Positions 43,827 through 56,248 of a stretch of DNA of 64,000 nt are shown here, piece after piece. Location of the stretch: NCBI GenBank assembly GCA_035610365.1, contig CM069436.1, forward strand, positions 2,780,937-2,844,936, in the 5' to 3' direction. The first letter of the stretch is position 1. Each line of letters opens with the position of its first letter. The notes beneath the pieces are model-generated. The model worked only from the letters and a program-made list of their open reading frames with translations. It had not been told where the DNA came from and ran no database searches. Both the position numbers and the translations under genes were made by a program. The DNA is from Aquatica leii (Eukaryota > Arthropoda > Insecta > Coleoptera > Lampyridae).

Positions 43827-45469
43827 GTTATCTATAGTACACTCGAAAAATTTACTAAGTGTTTAAAAATAGTTAACATAACGCCTTTATGGCTTCAAGT
43901 TAACCTTTCAATCTATCAAAAACCAAAATTGCTAAAAATCGGTCAGAATTTAAAAAAATACACAACACAAAGATTGATTTCGTGTACCATAAAAGTGTTA
44001 CTTAAAAACAAATTGAAATTGTCCATAAACGACTCATTACGTATAACATATTTCAACGTTAATTGAAATTTAAAATCAGTACAAAACTGTAATACTTTCC
44101 GTAATAATTAAAAGCACGTCTAACCTTCAAGCACCACAATTTCTCATAAATAATAATGGAAATGTGCCCTGAAACCCATGTTAATTCTGTAACCTGTGAA
44201 TATTTTATTATTGTTTATTTAAATTACAACAAATCCTTAATTCTGAATATTTCATAATGTAATAATTATAATGAAGTTTTATTTGTACAAGGAATTGTAT
44301 ATTTTCTGTTGATTTATGAAATACAAATACATTATAATTAAATAAACTTGTTTGAAATAAATGTTTTCTTTTTAGAAATACGTGGAACGTTACGTTTAGA
44401 AAAATATTGGCGCTCTTTCCTAAATTGCATTGTTCCATACAACTAAATTAAACTTTAAACATTTCTGTTAATTACGATTCAACAAAATTACATAATTATA
44501 TTGTCACACATTTGTTTAAAAACCATCAGCATTCGTTACAGCAGAATTATGGTACAAGAAGAGACTAATTTAAATGCATCAAGCATTTGAATAATAAAGT
44601 TACCATATCTAATTTTCGCTTCTTGTTACAAAAAAGTTATGTAACCGTAAGTGTGTTCACATATAAATGTAAAAACTGAATAAAGTAAAAAAAAATAATC
44701 TACATTCGCTTTTGTGATATCAACGTCACTGACCAAATTATTATTCGTACTTCTTGCAAGTTTCATTCGTTGGTTCCTTAGTGACGCATTGCTTAATATT
44801 TATATAGCTTTCATAAAATAAAGTTGCCGACTTTCCGAAATTTTTAGAAAAGCCAGTGCATTTATTATAGTTGGCAAATTGAATTATGCATTAGACTCGT
44901 TTTATTATGTATTTCACAGAATCAATATTAAATAGAGTAAATTTGCGATTGGAAAAGAAGTACATGAATAAACAAATGCCATAAAATAATAAACAGGCCA
45001 TACAACATTTAAATCAGATACGTTCTAAAATACCAAGTCAATAAAAAACTACTATTTTTTAGTTGCTTATCGAATAACGAACAATGTAACACAAAAAAAC
45101 GGATGAGAGACACTATAAGAATGAAGAGTAACAATAAAGCAAAAGTTTTCACCAACCACGAGTAAAGAAAGAAATAAAAAACAAAAATGAAACAAATTAG
45201 ATGAAGTGTTAGAATATATTTAACGACAATTGAAGTAAAACAAAAAACAAGACGAAAAAGAATACCCTCGAAGCAGTAAAAAAAACAAAAAAAGCAACAT
45301 GGTCCTAATGGCTGAAAATAAAGCTCAAGCCAAGACGCTTAGTAGAACCTTCGAGTCAAAGCTGGAAAAAGTTAATTAATTAATAACCTTTATCTGTTAT
45401 AAAAAGAAATTTTTAACAAAGAATTCGTATTTTTTTAAAACTAAAAGTAAAATTATCCTACTACATAAA
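43827..45469. other. AT-rich region, nothing recognised
   Basis: About 1.6 kb of AT-rich DNA with scattered poly-A and poly-T runs. The frame 44438-44208 on the minus strand shows no motif. No RNA gene seen. Confidence 0.6.
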
Positions 45470-47640
45470 AAAATATAATCTTAAATCCTTCACCGCTAAT
45501 CAAAACACTACTTGTAATCTTCTTCCTTTTTAATACCTCTTCCATCCATTCCACTCCTTCTCTTCCTTTTCCCAAAATCTCCAACCTTCCTCTCTCCTCT
45601 TCTCTTAGTCCATGTGCTCTATATTTTAACACCCCTCCCCGCATAGTATACATCTCCTATCTTTATCTACCATTCTTTTTAATCTCAAGCTTTATTCGCG
45701 TTTTATGTACCTTGGAATATTTGTATATCTCTCATTGTATTTCCTTTCTTTTATTCTTGCTTTTGTTTCTTGTCTCTGTATACTCTCATCTCCTCTTATT
45801 ACTTCATCTTTTATTTCCCTTCCTGTCTCCCTTATTTTCTCTACTTTTTTGCTCGCATATCCAATTCTTTCATAATACTTTATTCTGGTCTATGTTTAAT
45901 TTTTTGATTCTTTACCTATCTCCAGCACATTTGAAGCAATTTACATTCTTCTCTTTTTTTCATTTTTTCATCGTAACACATTGCTCTCTTCCCCGCCTGT
46001 ACTCTTAGCTTTTCTATTTTCATTTCCTCCTCTAGTATGTACCCTGGCGTTTCCCTTCCTGATCCTAACGTCCATTTCCAGTATTTTTCTTGTACTTACT
46101 CAAATTCCCCCCATTTCTTCCACCTCCATATTTCCGCCCCGTACATCATTACGCTCTTTATTAATTTGTTTAACAATAATCTTCTTGCTTCTATTTGCTT
46201 CCCAAACCCCCTCTCTCTTGTACTCCACACCAGACCTACTATTCTTTACATTTCTTCGCCAACCACTTTATATGAGCCTCATTTTTATTTCGTATCTGAT
46301 TCGATAACCCAAATAAGTCACGTCATTTACACTTTCTATTACCTCGTCTCCCCACTTTCACGCCACTCTTTTTTATCCCCTACTCCCTTTTTGGAACACT
46401 ACTATCTTTGTTTTTCTCACATTTACATTTAAACACTTTTTTCAGATACTTTTTTACTGTCTTTATCATCTCTTTCATTTCTATTTCTTTCTTCGCTATA
46501 ATCACTATGTCATCCGCATACGCCAAAACCAACACTTTTAACCTCCTATTACTATTCCTCAACTCTTTCTCTAAATCCTCTAAATGTACTGCAAATAAAT
46601 TAAGACTAAGTGGGTACCCCTGCCTTAATCCTTTATTTGTCCAAAACGCTACACTTTCTATCTATTCTTACTTTACACTTTGTCTCATTATATATTTCCT
46701 CTATATTCTTAACTAGTTCTTCCTCTATCTGTTTCTTCCTCAATATATTCCATAATTTACTCCTATTTACATTATCAAATGCTGCTTTTATATCCAAAAA
46801 TAACGCAAAAACTTTTCCTCTCTTCACTTTTAATTTTTTGTTTACTATCTGTTTCAATATGTATACATTATCTAATACCCTTCTCCCAATTCTAAATCAT
46901 GTCTGCCAGTCTGGTAAGATTTCTTTTTCCTCGATTTCTCTTTCCAGTCTTTTTTGCAAAATTGTCATATAAATCTTATATTCCACATTTGCAACACTTA
47001 TACCTCTATAGTTTTTTACCTCTCTTCTGCCTCCTCCTTTGTAAACTGGGCATATTATTACTTCTTTACAATCTTCCGGAAACCCTTCACCTAATCATAT
47101 CTTATGTAAAATTCTCCCTATTCTTTCTTTCGTTCTCTCTCCTGTATATTTCAATTGTTCTCCTTGCGTCCCATCCGTCCCTTCTGCCATTCCTTTTTTT
47201 ATTTTTCTTAATGCTTCTATTTCTTCTTCCTGTATAGCCGTACTGCTCCCTCTTCTTGTTATCCTTTCTATTTCAAATTCACCCTTTCTCTTTTCTTCCC
47301 CACCTATGACCTATACACAATGTTCTCTCCATTTTTTCATATCAATTTGTAATCCCTCTTTTTTACTAATTTTTCTTTCCTTATTCAAAAAGCGCCACAT
47401 GTCTCCTTCATTTTCTAACATTTTTATTTGTTCCTTTAACTCTTTTCTATATTTCTCTTTTCTCTTACAACACTCTTTTCTATATTGTGATCTTAATCTT
47501 TTATATTCCTGAATATCAATTTTTCCTTTTTTCCACATGCTTTTACCTTCCCTGCATTCCTTATTTCACCGCCTCTTTTCTCTATACTCTTTTATGTTTT
47601 TCTTGTATCTTTTCCTTTCTACTGCATTATTAATTTTATC
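45470..47640 (-). pseudogene. K/E-rich LINE copy 2: reverse transcriptase and C-terminus
   Basis: Pieces on the minus strand, N to C: linker (NAVERKRYKKN, about 47600; MWKKGKIDIQEYKRLRSQYR, 47538-47311), the RT frame FALFLDIKAAFDNVNRSKLW (motif A, about 46790), FKxGVPxQS-like remains near 46600, VLVLAYADDIVIIAKKEIEM (Y-x-D-D box intact, about 46500), then the post-RT block and the C-terminal EEVLKRKKI region near 45550. Unlike copy 1 at 33.5 kb it keeps motif A and the YADD box. Stops and shifts are frequent. The domain would copy LINE RNA at the nicked target. Confidence 0.83.
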
Positions 47641-47644
47641 GGCG

Positions 47645-48337
47645 CATTGGTTTATTTCAAGGATCGTATGAATTAAAGACACAATTTACCTGTGATATCG
47701 TCGTATGTATGTTTTCTTTTATGTTTTTTAATGGAGTAATACTGGTACGGACTTAGCTAATCCCTTACTGGATAAAACATAACTATAAGTATTACATTTT
47801 TTACTTTAATTTTTAATAGTTTGGTGGTTAGTCGTCCATACGTACATACTAGGTTGTAATCACAATTAAAGTTAAAACCTTTTTTTGTGTCATATTATTA
47901 TCTGGTGCGCTTTGATTCCCTAGACCTTTAATATTCGTAGTCTTGTAATTTAATTTAAGAATGTAAAGTCATTCCTTTTTTAAGTGTAAAAGCTAGACCG
48001 ACTAAGTCACTTTACTGTACAACGTGTTGCCCAGTCGAGGGCGTAACTTATATTTCGCCTGTGATATCAGCCAATGTACTAGCGTTTAGAAAACTTTTAC
48101 AATTATACCTACTTCGTCATGTTTAACTACCGTCTGTGATAAAATAAATATATATTCTGTGTTATCATTTCTGTTGTGTTATTTGTTTTTTTTTCATCTG
48201 CGGGTAGATTAAAACGATATCTCCCTAATTTAGTCTTTTATCGTTTTAGTGCCTTTTTAGATTTAGTTAATAAGCTTGTATCACGAAACCTGCGACCCTC
48301 CAAGGTTTTTTTTGGTTACGAGTAAACCAGCGTAACA
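47645..48337 (+). repeat. LTR-like repeat, copy B
   Basis: Matches copies A and C throughout: GTTTATTTC...GTATGAAT.AA at the start (shared with C), TTTACCTGTGATATCG, GGATAAAACATAACTATAAGTATTA, TGTTGCCCAGTCGAGGGCGTA (shared with C), CTGTGATAAAATAAATATATATT, CGTTTTAGTGCCTTTTT and the end CCAGCGTAACA. It sits exactly where the LINE copy 2 sequence stops, so it belongs to what interrupts that LINE. Confidence 0.78.
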
Positions 48338-49630
48338 AAATTTACCATACATTCTTTATAGAAAAAAAAATAACCATAATACACAACAGTTCTTTGAAAA
48401 CAAACCTTTTGGCAACAAAAAACTATTAACAATTTCCCGCCATCTTCGTAACCTTGCTGAAGTAGTGTTTTCTGATGGAGTTCTAGAAACGCTTCGACTA
48501 GCCAGTGACAAAAGAGCAGATATTATTGATTCGGTAACGAAAACTTACATGTCAAAATCAATAAAATTTTGAATCTTAAAAATTATAGTATAGTTATCAA
48601 TCTTGTGCTACATCTAACTTGTCGTATGTTAACTGAATTTTTACCACGTCACTGGTACGCCGACACCACTGGTGGATTATTTTCGAACCTATTTGACTTT
48701 CTACTTCAGTGCGCGTTGCACGTAAGTTCGATATCTTTGAACTCGAAGTGAATTACAAATGGGCAATTCTGTTCATTAAAAGTCCTTGGAGCAAGTTTTC
48801 CACAAATTAAAAAATTGCGCGCGGGTAACAAAATAACGATCTGACGCCATCGTTTATTTGGCTAATATTTAACGTTTTACAGATTACAAGATATGTCGGA
48901 GTCACTATTTCTATTTAACGAATTGTTTGAATCCCACAAATGGTAGTTTAGCCGGATGATACAGATGGAACAGAGTGTCTTGACGGTATTGAAACATTTC
49001 TAGTTTTGTAACATAGCTACGTATCTTCTACAACTTCAGTGTAATTTTGTCTCTAATTTAGAAATTTTCTCTTCAACATAACTGCGTTTCTTCGACAACT
49101 TAAGTGTAATTTGATGTGTGTGTTTGCATTATTTAAATAAAGTCATAAATTATATTTTGTTTTTTTGTTCAGCCTTTCACGATTTAATTATATTCAGCTC
49201 TTAGCTGTTTTTTTGTATAACTAAAATTACTAATTAATTTTTACTTTCAGTTGAGTACATTATATAGCCTTCAGCTTTATTTGTATTTAAATAATTGTTG
49301 TTTACGTTGACTTTATTTTGATTAAATATATTTATATAGACAAGGCCAGAGTTTGGCAAACACACGTTAATGAATGTAAGCTTACAATTTTCACAAGTTT
49401 CGAGAATAACATTATTGATGTAGCTACGTGCGTTAAGAAACTTTAAGTTAGAGGTAAGTTTTATGTTTTGTACTAAATTAAACGTTCACTTCTAATTTCT
49501 CTCTCTCTCTCTCTCTCTCCCGTTATTCGTTAATACTTGATCGGTTTGCTTTGTAATTTTACGGTGTTTGATTCAATATTTGTCTTGTTTTAAAATAATT
49601 AAGCAAGTTAGTTTTTGTAACCGGTACTTC
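48338..49630. other. Non-coding block with repeat D copy 2 and a CT microsatellite
   Basis: No gene. The part 49260-49380 resembles the block inside Gypsy copy 2 (38590-38730). A perfect CT run lies at 49498-49519. Together with repeat copy B this 2-kb block separates the two halves of LINE copy 2. Confidence 0.55.
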
Positions 49631-49639
49631 TTTTCTTGT

Positions 49640-50925
49640 TCCCCTTTTATTCCATATTTCCGTTGAGTATAGCCCACCCCTTCCCGTCACATAACTGTAA
49701 TAGCTCTCTACCTTGTTTGTTTAATATCTTATCCATTGTTACTCTTTTTATTTCCTCCCCATTCACTATCGTAGACTCACCTTCTCCAATTCTGTCGTTA
49801 AAATCCCCACCTATTATTAATTTTCCTCTCTTCTCTTCAATCAGTAGCTGCTTCAAGTTCCTTATTGTTTGTTTCATTTCTTAATCGTACGCTGTTATCA
49901 CCTTATATTTACCCTCATCTTCCCTTAATATTTGATTTACTGCTTGCTTTTTATTCTCCTCTTCTTCTACCACCCTTTCTTCTCTTGGTATCAATATTAT
50001 ACCTCCTTGCGCTCTTCCTTCTTTTTCGTTTTCTTGTCGCGAACTGTAAATTCCATCTATATCCATCTGGTAAAGTTACTTTTCATCTTTCCCAATCATT
50101 CTCCTCCAGCCACATTTCTACTGAACCCACAATGTCAAACCCTTCTATATACTTTCAAAATTCAGCTCTTTTATTTTTAACCCCTGCAACGTTCCAAAAT
50201 ACTAAACCTATTTCCTTCGTTTTTTTCTTATCGTTTTCCTTGATCTTTGCCTAGTCGTCCTCATTTGTTTTATCCTTTACCCCCTTTATTTCTAGTTTTT
50301 TTGGCTTCCTCTCTAATTTATTTTCTTTTACGTTTCAGTGCATCTCCTCTCCCTCAACCCATAATTTCATAAACCCTTTTGTTATTTTTCCTTCTTTCTT
50401 TAGTTTTCTTTCTTTCATCCTTATGTTTTGTTTGTACCTCTCTTTCCACTGAAGTCATATCTTCATCTATAAATATCCTTGTTCCTCTTAGCCTTCCTTT
50501 TTTCTTTAATATTTCTAGCTTATCTTCTACAGAGTCCAATTTCACCAGTATTAACCCACTCGCTATTTTATTTTAGTTATTCACTTGCTTTTTACGTTCT
50601 TCTCTTCCCTTCGATGCTCTTATTTTATTCTCCCACATATCGCATATCTCCCTTCGCTCTTCTCTTTCTTTTCTTAAGTTCTCCGTGACCTTTTCCAGAT
50701 TTACTACTAATGTATTGTTCTCTTCCCTCGTCTGCTTTATTTCTCTAATCTTCTCCCTACACATCTCCATTGCCTCGTGCTTCTCCTTACCACTTTCCTC
50801 CTTTCTCGGGCTGCTTTTTGTTCTCTTACTCCTTGCAAAAACTTCTTGTACAATTTCTTGTCTTTTGTTTTTTTCTTTCCGATCCTGTCGATTCTCCACT
50901 TCGCTCCAGTGTTAAAGGAATGCAA
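49640..50925 (-). pseudogene. K/E-rich LINE copy 2: ORF1 and endonuclease N-terminus
   Basis: Minus-strand order: ORF1 start and coiled coil (50925-50573, with MEMCREKIREIKQTREENN), ORF1 C-terminus (50545-50354, with RGTRIFIDEDMTSVEREVQ, an RRM-like or C-terminal-domain box), then endonuclease (50066-49647, with IDGIYSSRQENEKEGRAQGG and LIIGGDFNDRIGEG). The endonuclease stops before its SDH box because the interrupting block starts at about 49640. RT and the rest are at 45470-47640, so both parts were probably one element. Confidence 0.8.
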
Positions 50926-50929
50926 ATCT

Positions 50930-51480
50930 CTGCAACAATAACATCAGAGACAATAGTTTCAAGATACTAGAGACAACAAGAAGAGTCCGGTTACGTATAA
51001 CCCTTTGCCGAATACTAAAAAAAAGACCCAACGATAAATGTGGCTGGTGTTGGAGCCTAGGCCATAACGCTAAAATCTGTGAAAGTGTTAATCGGAGGAG
51101 CTGCTGTTTCAACTGTTCAACCAATGCAAAACGCAAAAAACCCGCTTTGTGACTTAACAGAACACAGTATATGGACAAAGTATTGTCCAATATATAACAA
51201 ACACCTAAACAAACTAACAACCGCAAGTGGAAACGGAACACAAACAAAATAAAATAATGGCAAACAACACAAACGTTAAAGTGCTCCAGATCAGGGGTAA
51301 ACAAAAAGCGGTGCACGACCTCTTGTGCGCCACGGCTAAATAAGGCAAAAACCTCGAAAGAAAGAATAGATACAGAAAAAGACGCAGCCGTAACAACATT
51401 TGGCGACAAAGCAACAGTTCGGCCATCAAATCAATACCTTAGCTTTATGGCTAACTACAAACCTTTAAATAATTGCATAT
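50930..51480 (+). pseudogene. LINE fragment: ORF1 zinc knuckles and endonuclease start
   Basis: Plus-strand frames read ILETTRRVRLRITLCRIL, then CGWCWSLGHNAKICES and CCFNCSTNAK (CCHC knuckles, 51020-51130), a stop, then from about 51257 a new start MANNTNVKVLQIRGKQKAVHDL followed, one base shifted, by DTEKDAAVTTFGDKATV. This is the ORF1/ORF2 junction of an I/LOA/R1-group LINE, the same group as the element at 14-18.6 kb, which has lost this very region. It ends abruptly at about 51480. Confidence 0.72.
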
Positions 51481-54100
51481 AATCCTAACACTACCTTTAC
51501 TAAAACTCAATACAAAAGCAACATTAATTGTTAAAGTGTGTCTCACAATATATTGGTTAAACAAAACAAAAAAATTAAAAATTAATTAATCAATCATAAT
51601 TTGTTTGTAATTTTTTTTTAATGTACTGCTTTCACACGTAATCTTTTTTTGGCTATTTGTGGATGCTTAGGAAATGATTAACATAAGAAAACAATTGAAA
51701 TAAAAGATTTGTTTTAAGCGTTCAAGTTACAGAAATAGGTATTTGTGTAACAAGTGCGAAAAGTAAACCAACGCAGTTTAAAAAACAAAATGCGACAATC
51801 TTTCGGCGTTAATAATCATTTACTCTCAATTACACACATTTTTTTTCCTGCGGACTCAATAATTAACTACAGAAATGGGGACGTTACGATATTGGTAGTT
51901 AGTAATGTACTTACGTTAACTTTCTGATGTTAACTGACAAATAGAAAAATCAACTGCGAATGAGAAAGAAAAATCACCTTAAATTAGTTTGTTTTTTAGA
52001 TTCATCTATTTGTCTTTATAAAGTTTTTGAGTGTCCTCTTTTTAAATTAAAATTCAAAATTATTATTTTTCTACGACTAACAGATAATACAACGTTTCAT
52101 TGACCAATTTCATTTCTGTACAGGTCAAAGTCATTTCCGTACAAGATAATGAATTATAAAAACAATTTATAGCTCTTGACTACCACAAATTTTAATTTTT
52201 TGCATTGGTAAACCGTCTTTGAAAGTTTTTGCGCACTTGTCAACATAAACGTCAATATATAAAAGATTAGCTATAGAACCAACCATAATTTTTAAGAAAC
52301 TAGCGACACCGTGCAAATAGACTGTTTTTGTAAGATTATAATGTAATAAAGAGTAAAAATATACATAACTACTTATGAAAACTACATTAACACATGCATG
52401 AATAACCAGGCATGCTTAGAAGAATCCAGCTCATCCATATTAAATTTTACTTAAAATTAATGTATTAAAAAATTAAAATAATAATTAGTTTGAATTCAAA
52501 TTGCTCGTATTTAAACCACGTACATTATACTCAACATTTTTGTAAATAGAGATGAATAGCTAAAAGTCGGGAATTAAATATAGTAACACTTACAACTTGT
52601 AATATAAACGCAAACAAATTAAAATAAAATAAATACAAAGTTTGGCATAGTCATCTGAGGTATTATTAACACAAATGTTTAAGTTTAGGTTTTTAGTATC
52701 CGCATAAGTTGTTCTTGTTAAATTTTTATTTGACTTTGAAAAACTATTAACGATATAGTGTATAATTTGTAAAAAATGTACATTGCCAACTCGAATGAAT
52801 TGCAGCCTCGCCTTCGGTTCGGTTACAAACTTTCATGCTGAAAACGTCCCTAATTTTTATTTTTACATCAATTTAGTTCTGTTAGCTTAATTTTTACATA
52901 TTTATTCGATGTTGACATTGGTTAGTAAATTCGGTTTTAATTAACAATCGTTTAGCTTTTTTTAAAGTTTACAAACTTGTAGACACCCTGCTAGAACAAT
53001 CAATTACAAAATTACTTTTTTTCTCTTGTAATGTAATGTAAAAGTAATTTCGAATTTAAATAAATTTAATTATATGACGTTTATTAAAAATGATATTTTC
53101 AAATAACAATATAAATTGTTTGTTTCAAAGCGTATATAATGGAAATTTGATCAAATCGACTATTACAAAAATACTTAAAATGACAACATTTTTTTTTATA
53201 TTTGACTGTTTCATCAAATAATTTAATTTAAAATGTCAATCAAAGTTATTTTATATAGAAGTCACTTAATGCGTCAGATATAGGTACGTGAAACAAGTAA
53301 ATTTTAAAATATGTATAAAGGGAGGATTAAATTCGGCGCTTATAAAACAAAATTACGCAATAAAATGAAAAATAAGTAAGAAACAATTAAATTTAACAAC
53401 AAAAATACAGCTCATATTTTAATTAATTTGTTTAAAAATTCTATTTAAAATTAAATGTTTTCATGTAATATTCAGTGCCAAAAACATTGCATTTAAGTCG
53501 TCGATTCCGGTCACCCGTCTGCACAAGGAAACATGTCCAATGTCAGTTTTCTTAGAAGTTATTACTTTAATAACCCAATACACGTAACACATGTAGTTTT
53601 TAAACTTTCAGACACGGTCAGCAAATACTATCTTAGCAGTTCAAAACACAAAATCTATGTTGGAACCTTGAAAATAAAATCAGTAAAATGTTTCCAAATA
53701 TTTTGTATTCGCACATTGTCTATATCTAATAGATCACAATAGTGTGTTTCTTTTTTTTATTGTATAAAAACAGAATTATCAATAAAAAGCACACATTTTT
53801 ATATATGTCGATTAATAAAAGTCCTCCAATATTATAAACGTTAATTAATCTACTAATTTTAGTATGATTGTTTTTGATGACTACTGCATATGTTATAGAA
53901 TTGACCAGTTTATTTAGTTCTTCTTTTGAAATAACATAAAATCATCCGTACCTCATCGACTAGATCTAGCCGAAAGAACTTCAGATGTGAATATCTAATA
54001 TGTTCAAATTTTTGTCGTCTTTATTGGAATATAAAACTGAATTGATTACAATTCACTTTTACTGCAAAAACGTCTTCTTTATGCAAAAAGAACTCTGTAG
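51481..54100. other. AT-rich region, nothing recognised
   Basis: About 2.6 kb of AT-rich DNA. The small frame at 53533-53742 has no recognisable feature. A tight local GC-rich word at 52801-52860 (GCCTCGCCTTCGGTTCGG) has no obvious meaning. Confidence 0.55.
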
Positions 54101-54111
54101 TAATACCTTAT

Positions 54112-54180
54112 AGATCAAATAGATGCTGTGGGTCGCGGACCGGTATCGGTCCATAGATCAAATAGTAGCGGACCGATGAA
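54112..54180. repeat. Possible hAT terminal remnant with short duplication
   Basis: GGGTCGCGGACCGGTATCGG (54130-54149) contains the hairpin GGACCG-GTAT-CGGTCC and resembles the GGGCCGCGGACCGG...CCGGTCC end that I remember from hAT (Tip100-like) elements. The word TAGATCAAATAG occurs just before it (about 54111) and again just after (about 54153), followed by GCGGACCGATG, so the stretch is partly duplicated. Attribution is tentative. Confidence 0.4.
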
Positions 54181-54231
54181 GAAACATTAAATTATTTCCA
54201 TTTTGTTTAACGCGGTGTATTTCTTTGGGAT

Positions 54232-54582
54232 TTGTGTTCTTTCCATAAGCTAAAACTGTACCAATACTGCACTTGCGCAAAATATCGTGATATCACGGCT
54301 GCAAGCGACAGTGGCGTTGTAGCTTTGGTAAAGAAAAGATGTGTATCACTCTTCTGCTTGTTCACCGGTATTTTCTTATGTTTAATAGTGCTTGGTGTAC
54401 GTGTATATTGTGCTAATCGTATTCCTATGGCTAAAAAGGAGATAAACGCAGAGTACAGAAGCTTTTTCTTATACTCAGAAATAAGAAAAATCAGAGTATT
54501 TGAATTACGAAAGCCATTGCAAAAATTTCTCTCAGGAAAAAAGTCACCGCTGGAAGAAGAATTTGTCGGTCTGAATAAATAA
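54232..54582 (+). CDS. Unrecognised small frame with one membrane-like segment
   Basis: This 116-codon frame starts with a Cys/Lys-rich stretch, then has one hydrophobic segment of about 20 residues (LFCLFTGIFLCLIVLGVRVY, residues about 40-60), followed by a basic region ending KSPLEEEFVGLNK. I recognise no family. It lies next to the possible hAT end at 54130 and may be chance or transposon debris. It is listed because it is the longest plus-strand frame in its neighbourhood without low-complexity bias. Confidence 0.25.
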   Translation: MCSFHKLKLYQYCTCAKYRDITAASDSGVVALVKKRCVSLFCLFTGIFLCLIVLGVRVYCANRIPMAKKEINAEYRSFFLYSEIRKIRVFELRKPLQKFLSGKKSPLEEEFVGLNK

Positions 54583-55479
54583 GCTAATGCGTGTGCAAGT
54601 GTAAATAAATGATAGTCATATGTAAATTAGTCATTTTTCTTAAATATCGTTAATTTTATTAGTGTTAATTGTATTAAAAATTAGTTATATTTATAATAAT
54701 CATATCTAATGTACACGTAAATACTTAGTTAAAAATTTGTTACAGACTCCCCCCCCTCAGCGCCATCAGCAAAATTATCAAACGTTGACCGGTCCGGCGA
54801 TAAAAAAGATTGGGGAAGATTGTTCTAACCTATTCTTTTGCTTATTATAGTTTTCATACGGGTTTTCAATAGCGCAAGTCTTCAGTTTAAAAAATAGAAA
54901 AAAAATTTGTAAAAATCAAAATTTCCTTTTCATTTTAACTTTAGTTTGTATTTTAGAACCACCAATATTTGACTACGGCGTTTAACAAAAGTGAATTCAA
55001 CTCAAAACAAAAGAAGTAGCAGATTTCTAAATTTGACCTTTTTTGCTTTTTTTAATATGTCCACTAAAACGACCCCAATAAACAATTTTGCAGATTCTAT
55101 TGCAGCTTAGTGTATTTGGGCTTTTACATATGGTACGTCCTAGTAAATAGTCTAATGATAAAAAAAGTCCATTTTTCAAAATATGTTTTTTCGTCGCCAA
55201 ACAATCACCGACAAATTTTCCAATAACCTCTTCATAACTGTTGTTGTCCACTGTAAGTTTTTTAAAACTTTAAGATTAGGACGTTTGGCTCACTTTTATA
55301 AAGAGTTTCATCAGGATAAAAAAAAATTAAAAATTTAAAGAAGTAAACAATAATCTAACAAAGAATTACTACGAAGTTTGGTAATCAACTTGTGAACCAA
55401 GCCATATTCTCAACTCCACAGAAGTGACTTAAAAAGTAGTTGTTTCCGTATCGATGGGATAAACTCGACTTTGATTAGG

Positions 55480-55790
55480 TTACGTTCAAAAATGGGTGTC
55501 TTCGATAAACCAATAACAACCCAAAATCAAATAGAACATGGTTTAAAACCGTTGCCCCGATTGAAGTTATTGAGATGTTTGATGATTTCTATGCTTACTC
55601 AGACTTTCATATTGAAGACGACTGGAGATTTTGCAGTAACTAAAACGTTAGCAAAATCTGTATTGTGGCCTGTAGTAAAATAATGTTCAGAAACGGCAGA
55701 CTTAAATAAATGATTATTATTATCTGAAATACGGAACGACCAGTTTCACCGATATAGACTAAACCACATGAACAAGAAATTTGGTATGTG
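55480..55790 (-). pseudogene. Penelope-like GIY-YIG endonuclease, element 3
   Basis: Minus-strand pieces: YQISCSCGLVYIGETGRS (the GIY-YIG core with VYIG and G.T.R), then after a shift AVSEHYFTTGHNTDFANVLV and IEIIKHLNNFNRGNGFKPC. GIY-YIG nucleases at the C-terminus of RT are diagnostic of Penelope-like elements and nick the target DNA. Confidence 0.85.
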
Positions 55791-56248
55791 TTATGTTAAA
55801 AATGCTTTAGTATAATGTTTTTTCCCTGTATAAAATTTAGTCTCGGTACACCCACGCAAACATGATCTAGCGTTGTGTACGCCCAACAAGGCTTTCATTG
55901 TTAAGTATTTCACGCACCTTCATATAAATATGAAATAGAATATTGTTGCGATCTGTGTGAAAGTCTTTATTTGGGGTAAACGTTTACTTCTTGTGTTTGT
56001 GGTTTAGGGTAAAAGTTTACTTCTTGTGTTTGTGGTTTAATTTAATTTTTCCGTAATTTATTGTAGCGGGTTTCCATGCTCCCACACGTTTTTTTTGTCT
56101 GTGGAGATAATAAGCATATGTAATTGAAAACAATTCCATGATAACGTCACGTCGCTGTACACTGTCTACACCTTCGAGAAATTGAATGCAATTATTATTC
56201 GTATTGGAAGAAACCAAAAATTACGAAATTAATTTGAAGGACACTCTG

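Noticed and set aside
45712-47512. Plus-strand hydrophobic frames resembling membrane proteins
   Set aside because: Same cause: shadow of the minus-strand LINE, with low-complexity pyrimidine-rich codons.
55027-55251. Minus-strand 74-codon frame (MDNNSYEEVIG...) as a gene
   Set aside because: No domain recognised. It lies just beyond the apparent 3' end of Penelope-like element 3 and could be debris, so it is not called.
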